Source: Ophioceras dolichostomum (Eukaryota > Ascomycota > Sordariomycetes > Magnaporthales > Ophioceraceae). Taken from it: a DNA stretch of 64,000 bases. The DNA lies in contig PYST01000149.1 in assembly GCA_003049485.1 (NCBI GenBank), positions 29,449 through 93,448 of the forward strand, read 5' to 3'. The notes beneath the pieces are model-generated. The model was not told the origin of the DNA. It saw only the letters and a list, made by a program, of their open reading frames with translations, and made no database searches. The translations under genes and the position numbers were made by a program. This document shows, in pieces, positions 1-8,608 of the stretch (position 1 is the stretch's first letter; every line of letters begins with the position of its first letter).

Positions 1-233
1 ATTCGAAGGAGGAAAGCACCCAGCCATCTCACCTGCACGATGGACAAGTCCACCAATCCTATCCGCCGGCGGCCATCGCCGGTGTTATACGTCCAGCTTC
101 CCGAGACCAACACGAGCAAGATTGCGACGAAGGCGAAGAGAATGGCGAGGACGGAGAAGATGCGCAGCAGGATTGGCGCAGGACCCGCGCGACGGCGGCG
201 TGGCCTCGCTCCTGCGTGGCCAGGGAAAGTCAT
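1..233 (-). CDS. Partial membrane-anchored protein, first exon only
   Basis: An ATG at 233 opens a 67-codon exon that ends at 33 with codon CAG followed by a GTGAG donor; the rest of the gene lies beyond the left edge. The peptide starts with a basic Arg-rich stretch (residues 9-17), then one strongly hydrophobic segment (about residues 21-44, LLRIFSVLAILFAFVAILLV) and then a GSWTYNTG turn. This topology, with the sequence after it ending in DLSIVQ, is reminiscent of SUR7/PalI-type fungal membrane proteins, but too little is present to assign a family. The basic N-terminus suggests it stays in the cytosol. The intact frame, the codon-aligned donor and the hydrophobic block are what is seen; the family is a guess. 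Confidence 0.5.
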   Translation of the reverse strand, partial: MTFPGHAGARPRRRRAGPAPILLRIFSVLAILFAFVAILLVLVSGSWTYNTGDGRRRIGLVDLSIVQVRWLGAFLLR

Positions 234-997
234 GACGGCTGTCGAAGAAACGAGTTGAAAGATGATTTCTCTGCTCGAAATTGCCGTTCTTGGTTTTGCT
301 GGTATCTCATGCTTTCATTCAGCCGATCACTCGCTGCTGCTAGCGGTGCGTTTCCTTTGCTGGTGAATGATGGGCTGGAGGTTTTGCGGCGTCTCCGTTT
401 AGCAACATCACCCAGCTCCATTATACGGACTGAACAGAAGACAAAGAATTTGTTCCCAGTCCATCGTCATTGCCCGGTCTCTTATTTATTTATTTTTATC
501 GCTGCCATTGAAGGCGAACTGGGTAGTAGAAGTTATTCGAATCCAATTGGGGCAACAGCCCATAGTGGGCTGAGTAAATAGTGTGGTTTGTCTCCTGGGT
601 CATTCGACAGGTACAGTAAGGGAAGTCGCTGTTGTCGATATCATGTGCATTCAGCTTCACCTTACGCATTTACCCGCAATATGGGACCGCTTATTATTGT
701 GCAGATCTGGGGAAGAACTGCAGGGTTACTCCAACCACTAATCCCGTACAGTGTAGTACCGGATTTTCAGGAAGAGAGAGCCCACAACTGTGGTCGTGAT
801 TGTGCGAGGACTCGGAAGGCGCCTACAGTACCCGTATGCCAGGAGAATGAAGGGGACAGTCGGGCGTACCATGTCAACGCACCGACCCTCACGACACCAA
901 ACAGATTTCCTCGATTGATCGATTGATTGTCTTTTGAGTACTATTGATACGTATTTTGGCCTCAGAGGTCCTTTTGCGTTGTACTAGCACGATATCC
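234..997. other. Intergenic, nothing recognised
   Basis: Short overlapping open frames on both strands show no domain and no convincing splice structure. The part next to 233 would be the promoter of the left-edge gene. Confidence 0.5.
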
Positions 998-1700
998 CTA
1001 ACATCCCTGGAAATGTGATCCAGAAACACAGTCCGTCCCTCGCCGATTTCGTGGCGGCGCTCCATCTGGTCGGAAATATGGGCGTATAGTGTAGCCTCGG
1101 ATATGTCGAAGCTGTGGTTGTGCCAGGGCAGTGAAGGCGAATTCCCGTGTTAGGTTGCCGTTCTCCCATGATATCTCGGCGTAGACGTCGAGCGCTAGGT
1201 TGGCCGCGTTTCTAGCTGTGACAATGGCGGCCCATGGGATGCGAAGGGGGTCCAGCGGACGAGTCGTGGCGGCTGCCATCGCTTGTTGCTCTATTCTCGC
1301 GAAGAGTTCCTGGAGACTCCTGGCGGGCTGAGGGTTATGAGGATCTATCGTTAATACGTTAGTGGGTTTGACGGGTGAGATGGGCGACTGTTTGAGGAGA
1401 TAGAGAGGATCCTGTGTGATACCGGAATGCCGCTTGTTGTAGCGGTCTGCCTTGATCGTAGAGGAGGCACATCCAGAGCTCCGGCACTAGAGGCTTTGGC
1501 GGCATCAGGGGTGGCATCGGTACTACGAGCGGCGGCAGCGGCACTAGGGGCGGCGGCGGGAGCGGCACTTGGGCCGGTTGCGGCGAGACTGAAGAAACTG
1601 ACGGGGACTGGGGGCGGGACTAAGAGCGGCGGCGGGACCAGGGGCGGTCGCGGCGGGATTAAGGGTGGCGGCGGGGGCGGTACTTGGAGTGGCACTAGGG
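998..1700 (-). CDS. Doubtful hypothetical gene, Pro/Ala-rich N-terminus
   Basis: On the minus strand an open frame from about 1344 to 998 encodes a compositionally protein-like stretch (RSLQELFARIEQQ, then IPWAAIVTARNAANLALD). It can follow an intron whose 3' end is CTAAC...GATAG just upstream. A Pro/Ala-rich frame of about 90 codons lies before that (1695 down to about 1430), with GTATCAC as a possible donor. I could not find an ATG that reads cleanly into the proline-rich part, so the 5' end is open. No family recognised. It may be a real small gene or low-complexity GC-rich DNA. Confidence 0.25.
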
Positions 1701-3046
1701 CCGGCTGGCTGTTGGGGGAGAGGACGTAGACATTTTGATAATTGTTTCATTGTGGATGGCGAAGGGTTTATAAATCGATTTCAAAATGTTTTATTTTTAA
1801 TTTTTTTTTCGACAAAACGATCGCGAAATGCCAACCGTTCGGGGAACGTTATGGGGAGAAAATGATCTTAAAAGCAATGTGGGAAGGTATTGAATGAGAC
1901 GTTCTTTCGTGTCCCAAATGTCCAAAATTTAGGTGGGCGATCTCTTGGAGTGGGCAGGGGCGGGTAGAGAGGTAGAGCACTTGTTTATACTTCGCCTTCC
2001 AGATTCGCCAGCTTGTGCCATGGACAACGACCCAGGCTCGTTCGAGCAGTGAGTCCCAGTGCACTCGTGACGAGATCTCAATATCTCATGTGAGTCACAA
2101 GCCGGGATGGCAACTTCCTGCCAACGACCACCCGTCCGTGACCGATATTCTCGATGCAGTGACAGCCGGCGTCGCATTGAGGCGTCCAGCGTGAAGTGAA
2201 GCCATCCATGTGAACGAGACATCAGGAGGCCGCCCGCTAAGGCCTCCGTCGTCCCCGTGGTGGTGGCATGTAATCGTGAAATCCACTCACTTCCGCATCA
2301 CTAGGTACCTGTTCTCCACCAGTAAGTTGAGCTTCAGTTATCAGCGTGCCTCGCGAGACTCTCAAGCTCACCGGCCTTGTGGCTATTTGATCTCACTCAC
2401 TTGCGTCTCTTTATGAGCTATGTATCGGTGAGGAATCGAGAGGAACATATTCCCATACGCGGCTAAAGTCACTCGAAAACACCTCAGGTCAGGTACCGCA
2501 TCACTGATCACCGACACACATCCTCGACATAACGCTAACTTCATTTATCTACAACCTTGACCATATCCAATCGCCACCATCCCCTTGTCTCTCTATGTTC
2601 CAGTGTAATTGGTCTTTCTGTCTCTGAATTTCAACAAGCTTCCGCCAACGGAAGATACAGTTGGGAATCTAACAGACCCTATCCTGCGGCTTTTGCTCAC
2701 GATGCACCGGGTACCAAGGTAGGTGGGCACGTACCTAAGTTAGAGATCGAATGGAGGCCAAGGAGAGGGGAATACTGCGCTCAAAACCGCCGTGAATGTG
2801 TAGCCTGAATATAAGCGACGGCGGTCGTACGCAGCAAGAGGACCAGGGCGACGCATCACCAGAGCGAGGAGTTGGTTTGCTTTGTCCAAGGGGTAGATCC
2901 AAAAGTAGATATCCTAAAGGCGCAAGGAACGACTTAACCAGTGGTGGAAGTACGAACTATTGACTAGACTTCATCCTAACGCCGCCGAGATCATCAGCTA
3001 ACCCAACCCGCAGCTTCCGTTCCCTAATTACACCGGATCCCATCAA
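1701..3046. other. Intergenic, nothing recognised
   Basis: A T-rich run around 1795-1810 and several short frames only. No domain, repeat array or splice-supported gene was seen. Confidence 0.45.
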
Positions 3047-4478
3047 CTACTTCGACTCCGGCACAAGCCTCCACAGCTTGTCAAACCGATTCTCCGGATC
3101 ATACTTCGCCTTCAGCTCGCGCAGCCTCCTCGTGTTCGGCCCAAACGCATCCTCCGCGGCGATCGGCTGGGACACGTAGTTGTTATACTGCCCCACGCCC
3201 CCGACGCCGCCGATGCCGCGATGGCCCCTCGCGCGGACCGCCCTCTCGAGCCCCTGCTTGAACGCGCGCACCTCCGCGTCCTTGTCGGCGTCGGTCCAGC
3301 ACATGCCGATCATGACGTTGAAGTACCGCCCCCTGTTCGACGCCGCCGTCGCCTCGAGCGGCACCTCGACGATCTTGTCGAACGCGAAGAGCTCGAACCC
3401 CACGACGCTGTCGCGCAGCTCCTGAGTCGGGCTGCAGTTCGCCTCGACCCACGACCACAGCATCTCGGCCGCGTCCCGGACGACGTCCGCCGACAGCGGG
3501 GGAACGGCGTTCGCGGCGCCGAAGAGCCACCGCTTCCTGTGGCTCGCCATCTCGTCCATCAGCGTGTTGATGGCCGGGTACGGCATCTCGCGCGTGGCGT
3601 CCATCAGGGGGCCCAGCTTGAGCAACGGGGCGAAGAAGCGGGCCCTCGCGTCTTCGGCTGTGCCGTTGTGGAAACACTGCACGATCACCACGCGGGGGCG
3701 TTCACCAGTCTTGCCGTCAGGACCGGGTGGACCGGGAGGCGCGAACCCCGCCGCGAGGAGCATGGCCTGGTCGCCAGTCTGCAGCGCCAAGAACTCGTTC
3801 GTGGCCGCCACGACGTCGCCGAGCTTGTCCGGCGTGAACACGAGCGTGCCGCCCCAGACGGTGGCCGCCTGCTCGAAGCAGCGGCTCGTGAAGCTCGTCG
3901 CGACGCCGAAGCTGTTGCCCGCGCCCCTCATCGCCCAGAACAGGTCGGGCTCCGAGTCCTCCGAGGCGACGACGACGCGTCCGTCGGCCATCACGACGGT
4001 GACGGAGACCAAACAGTCGACCGTGAGGCCGTGGCGGCCGGACAGCACGCCGAATCCGCCGCCTAGCACGAGACCCCCCACGCCCGTGTGCGAGACGGTT
4101 CCTCCCGGAGTGGCGAGGCCGTGCGCGTTCGTGGCCTTATCGACGTCTACCCAGAGGCACCCGCCGTCGAACGTGACGGTTTTGGCGGCGACGTCGACGG
4201 AGACCGAGCGCATGCGGCGGAGGTCGATGACCAAGCCCTCGGGACCGATGGACGACGTGCCGCTCGTCGAGTGGCCGCCGCCGCAGACCGTGAAGGGGAT
4301 CGATCGAGCGTTGGCGAAGCGGATCGTCTTGCTGACGTCTTCGGTGGAGGTGGGCATCACGACGGCGCCCTGTTGGTAGTTATGGAAAATAGATTTGGTT
4401 TCGAGTCCGTTAGCCTCTGTCTGCTTCTTGCCGAAGAAGTGGGAAATCCGTATAGAGAGAAAGAGAAAGAGAGAGAGA

Positions 4479-4534
<56 letters not shown>

Positions 4535-4553
4535 GTTGNNNNNNNNNNNNNNN

Positions 4554-4600
<47 letters not shown>

Positions 4601-4754
4601 AGTTGCTGTGTTCATGTGAGGGGGCAGTGTCACTTACGGCTTCCTTGATGCAGCAAAGGCTCCAGCGCGAGATTGCGCCCTCGTAGGCCTCGTCGCCGGG
4701 GAGGATGATGTCCCCCGCGATCTGCCCTCTGAGCTCTTCAACCGAGAAAGCCAT
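3047..4754 (-). CDS. FAD-linked oxidoreductase (PCMH/BBE family)
   Basis: Two exons, 4754-4638 and 4369-3047, joined in phase 0, give 479 residues, the usual length for the fungal 6-hydroxy-D-nicotine-oxidase-like family. The N-terminal FAD (PCMH) fold contains GAVVMPTSTEDV, then GGGHSTSG with His72, the expected 8-alpha-histidyl attachment site. It is followed by GGGFGVLSGRHGLTVD and PDLFWAMRGAGNSFGV. The C-terminal BBE motif NNYVSQ and the closing YDPENRFDKLW are intact. The Cys that makes the second FAD link in berberine-bridge-type enzymes is absent (GGGFG replaces it), so monocovalent flavin is expected. No signal peptide is visible. Substrate unknown; relatives oxidise alcohols, amines or secondary-metabolite intermediates. 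The single intron (4637-4370, donor GTAAG, branch CTAAC, acceptor CAACAG) contains a GA microsatellite and a gap. Confidence 0.9.
4471..4597. repeat. GA microsatellite with a 15-N assembly gap
   Basis: Nearly uninterrupted GA dinucleotides flank a run of 15 N at 4539-4553. The array lies wholly inside the intron of the FAD oxidoreductase. The short word GAAGTTG occurs both just before the gap and just after the second GA block. Confidence 0.95.
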
Positions 4755-5945
4755 TTTCGAAGAACGGAGCTTTGTGGTATGACTGAACTGATGTGGTCGA
4801 CGGAGTGAGTAGGTAGCTAGGTAGGTTCCTGGCAAAAGCTGCTCCAAGCTGGCTAGGAAGGGCTGATGCTCTCTCTTGTAGTGTTATCCGATCCCGTCGA
4901 GGGATGCGATGCGAGGAAGGGAGAAGGAATGTGCGCCATTTTATGCTGTTGTGTCTGTGTAGCTGCTCGCTGACATCTGAAGTTCCTCCTTGCTGACGGT
5001 CATCAACCTAGCTCAAGCCTTCAGCTGTAGCCGTCAGCTCTGCCTAGGTAGCTCCCAGCCAGCCACCAACGACGCCCCCTTGCATGTCTGCATAACCCCA
5101 TGACTTTTCCTCGAAACAGGCGTCGACTGCGGGCACTCCATATTGGTCGACTGAGCAGAGAGGTACGTGGCGGGGCCGCCGTGGAGGGACAAAGATGACT
5201 GGTTGAATCGTTTAGCTGGTTGACCGGGAATCAAATGTTGGGTACGAAGCAGGGATGTGGTAGGCCGTCAGCCAACGCGGCTGCCATGCGGCTACTATTT
5301 GATCCTATTCGTATGTGGAATGGCAACGACGAGGACGACGATATGCGAAAATGGAGGGTAGAAGTCTCACACCGACAGGCGCCAAATCGGGGCAGTTCGC
5401 CGGCGCGATGGAACGGAGGAAGCGCGGCAGTAATCGAGGATTGGTCAGCATGTTGAGAGCTACATTCCAATGCGGGCGCGGCTTCTAGTTTGAGGATCCG
5501 GCTGGGAAACATTCTATGCCATAGCTGGCCTGTTTGTGAAAAGAATTGCCAAGGATTCCCCCTCCCCCCCCCCCCGGTGGAGTACAACGTTGGGGCATGC
5601 TGCAAAAAACCCTCCTACCTTCGGAATACGTCACTGAAGTGCTTGATGAAGGAAGAAGCTTCGTAGCTCACCGAAATGGCTGCTCGCTCTACGACTCCAT
5701 GCTGTTTCGCTCCGACGTGGGGATAGTGCTGACTATTCGCCATCCGTCAGGCTTCTTTCTATCTACGATAACTAGGAGCCGGATCGTACAGCAAATGGCC
5801 AACTACCTCACACCCCAATTCAAACCCAGATTCCAACTCCGTCCATTACCCGCCACCGTTTCTCGGCGTCTATCTTCGTGTCAAGAACACCTGTAAATGC
5901 AAATCTTTTGTCTTTGGCCGTCCTCGAGTACCCGCACCTCTACCA
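4755..5945. other. Intergenic between two minus-strand genes
   Basis: The part next to 4755 is the likely promoter of the FAD oxidoreductase and carries TAGGTAGCTAGGTAGG at about 4808. A C-rich run lies at 5561-5576. No supported gene was found. Confidence 0.5.
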
Positions 5946-8196
5946 TCACCCGGTAGCAGCAGCGATCTTCTTCTTTAAGAGGCAGTGCCTCCCCCACTTT
6001 CTCCTGAACCGATCCGGGATCCCCGGCAAGTCGGGCACCCACAAAGCCCTAGCCAGAAAGGAGGTGTTGCCCGCGTCGAGGAAGGGCACGCACTTGACGA
6101 TCTCCCAGTGATCATCGTCGGCGACGTAGTCCGGCTCGTTCGGCGGCGGTTCCAGGCCCTTCTCCGCGTTCTCCGGGTACTGCGTGTCGACGAGGAACTG
6201 GCAGGTCCGCAGGTCGACGTACTTACCCATGTCCTCCTCGTTGCGGTCGTTCATGCCGCTCGGCAGCAGCCACGTGCCGCCCCAGATGCCGAAGCCCGTC
6301 CGCGCCTCGTGGAACTCGCCGGGCAACAGGCCGCGGAACTCGGAGCGGACGAACTTGGCGTGCATGTCCCGCGGCAGGAAGTATGAGCTGGGGAACCTGT
6401 ACCACTCCTTACCGAAGCACACGGAGTCGCCCGGTCCTCCGACGACGCCCGCTTCTCCCCCCCCTCGGACGCCAGCTCCCAATGGCTCGTAGAGCGAGAG
6501 GGGCGCTGCGTAGGCCGAGTAGACGCCGTACACCCGCGCCAGCGAGATGTCGACGGAGAGGATCAACATCAGCGCCACGAGGGCGAGCTTGATGTAGGAG
6601 AAGAGCTTGGAGGCGAGGCACCAGGGCCTGAAGTGCCCGAACAGATCCAGGAACGCGTGCAGGCCGATGGCCGCGTTCAGAGACAGGAACGGGTATGCCG
6701 GGTACATGAAGCGCTCCTCCTTGTGGGGCTGTAGCGAGAAGATGGCCAGCCACATGTAGAACGGGGTCATGAAGACGGCGGCCCGGACCGCGGACATGAA
6801 GCCGTGGCCGGAGGGCCAGATGGCGATCTGGAGGAGGAAGAGCGGAGCCGAGAGCAGCGCGAAGACGAACCACATGTTGAAGTTCAAGGCGAGGTTCTTG
6901 AAGTAAAACGTCCACGGCTCGGTGCCGTAGAGGTTCGGACCGCCGCTGGAGGAGAAGATGTTGTACTTCACGATGTTCCAGGGCACGATCGCCATCTTGC
7001 GGTAGAAGAACGTGTTGATGGCCGCGTCGAAAGCCTAAACGCAGGGGACCGGACAGGGATTCAACAGTCAGCCAGAGCCAAACTTCCACAGGCCAGGAAG
7101 AAGGCGAGGACCACGGTAGGTCCCAAGACAGGATTGGAAGTGGTTGCACAGCCTGAAAATCAAATCAAAACAAGACAAGACAGAACAAAAGCGTACGTAC
7201 CACCAATATCAAAGCCGCGGTGACGCCTCTTCCGAAGCGCACGAATGTCTCAAACCTCTGCTCCCCGTCGCTGCTCAGCGCCGACAAGACCAGCTCCTCA
7301 AGCAAAAACGGCGCACAGAGCGCGGCAGCGAAGGGCCAGCCGATGACGCCTCCGACGGCGAACCAGAAGATGGCCTGCGACGTCTTGAGTCCTCCGTTCC
7401 AGTTCATGAAGGTCGCGGCCCCGACCATCGAGGCGTACATGGCGAAGCTCGAGGGCAAGTAGGCGGTGCTCGCGTGGAAGTTCCCCGGCGTGAGGACGAC
7501 GGCGGCGATGAAGATCAGGCCGAGACGCCTGTTCAGCCAGAGGCTGACCGACTTGAACATGAGGGTCTGGCAGAGGGCGCAGATGAAGGCGAGGGCGTAT
7601 CGGACGAAGTAGAACTCCGAGAGCTACGGTGTGGGTGTGACCGAACGACCGATCCGTGACGGGAGAGACGCGTTGATGATTAGCAAAACGTTCGCCCCTT
7701 TTCTGCCATTCCGTCTATGGCCCTAGTGCAATGTCGTATAATCGCCAGGGGGGAGTGTAGAATTCGTACCTTCGTCGACTGCGGCAGTACGCGCCGGATG
7801 TTTGCGACCACGGCGTGCAGCGAGACGTACAGCCAGCTCCGGATCGTGTACTCAGGGGAGTACTCCCACGTCTGCAGGCCGTAGCCATGGCTTAGGTAGT
7901 GTGTCGGCTCCCAGTAGTTGAAGGTCTCGTCGCAGTCCAGGATCGGGTTGAAGAGAGCAGAGACGATGTTCGCGGCGAAGAAGATGTAGAAGGCCGAGAT
8001 AGGCTCGATGGCGAAGAACTTTGGTGGGGTTCTGCGGCCCTGTCTGTCAGCACGGAACCGGCAGAGCGGTTAAGCTTCAAGAGCTTCTTGAAGCTTCCTG
8101 TTGGAGTTAGTAGTGAGAGTTCACGCACTTCTTCATGGCATGTCGTGCCGATGGATGGACGTACTCCCTCCGCTGCTCGGGGTTTGGAGGCGCCAT
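5946..8196 (-). CDS. ALG9: Dol-P-Man alpha-1,2-mannosyltransferase ALG9 (GT22)
   Basis: Four exons, 8196-8129, 8043-7770, 7623-7201 and 7034-5946, keep frame and give 617 residues, the expected size. ALG9 is a multi-spanning ER membrane enzyme that adds alpha-1,2-linked mannoses from dolichol-phosphate-mannose to the lumenal lipid-linked oligosaccharide during N-glycan precursor assembly. Diagnostic stretches are DCDETFNYWEPTHYL and GLQTWEYSPEY near the N-terminus (the Asp/Glu pair is the conserved catalytic loop of GT22 enzymes), VIVPWN-like AIVPWNIVKYNIFSS, LYGTEPWTFYFKNL and HKEERFMYP. The last separates ALG9 from the PIGB/ALG12 branches. Start chosen at the ATG that reads MAPPNPEQ; intron 1 uses GTGCGT and CTGACAG. 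It is divergent from NAF1, 412 bp away. Confidence 0.92.
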
Positions 8197-8608
8197 TGTG
8201 AGAGCACGGAGTGTTGCTGCTGCCGCCCGGGAAGGAAAGGAGGAGGGGACAAGAGGGAGGAAACGGAAGCTGAGCTCTCAAGGTTGTCGTGGTGGGTGGG
8301 AACACCAAGCCCCCAATCCTACACAGGCCCCAGCTGCTAGCTCCATTGGTCATAGCGCATGCCCAGGCACAGCGGGCTCCATGCATTATCTTATCATGAC
8401 CCCAGAAAAGTCCGTCCTGGGAGGGAACGACTGGGGAAAAAAAATTCAAAATCCAAATTCAAAAGAGGCAACCCCCACCCCAACTCCCAACTTGTAACTG
8501 CCTCTACGTCTGCGATTCCAGTCTGCCTTCCTCAATTCTCTCTTTCATGGTATTCTGAGCCTATAGACTTTCTTATTTCACTTGTTCTGGCCTTGAGGCC
8601 GTAAAGTC
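8197..8608. promoter_or_regulatory. Bidirectional promoter region ALG9/NAF1
   Basis: These 412 bases separate the two divergent start codons, so promoters and leaders of both genes must lie here. A pyrimidine-rich, AT-moderate stretch (8460-8600) precedes the NAF1 ATG. No clear TATA box is seen. Confidence 0.5.

Noticed and set aside
3183..4379. Long open frames on the plus strand opposite the FAD oxidoreductase
   Set aside because: They are GC-rich antisense shadows of the real gene, with no domain and Arg/Ala/Pro-biased composition.
4395..4633. Glu-Arg and Ser-Leu repeat proteins across the GA microsatellite
   Set aside because: Pure translation of dinucleotide repeats and Ns inside an intron.
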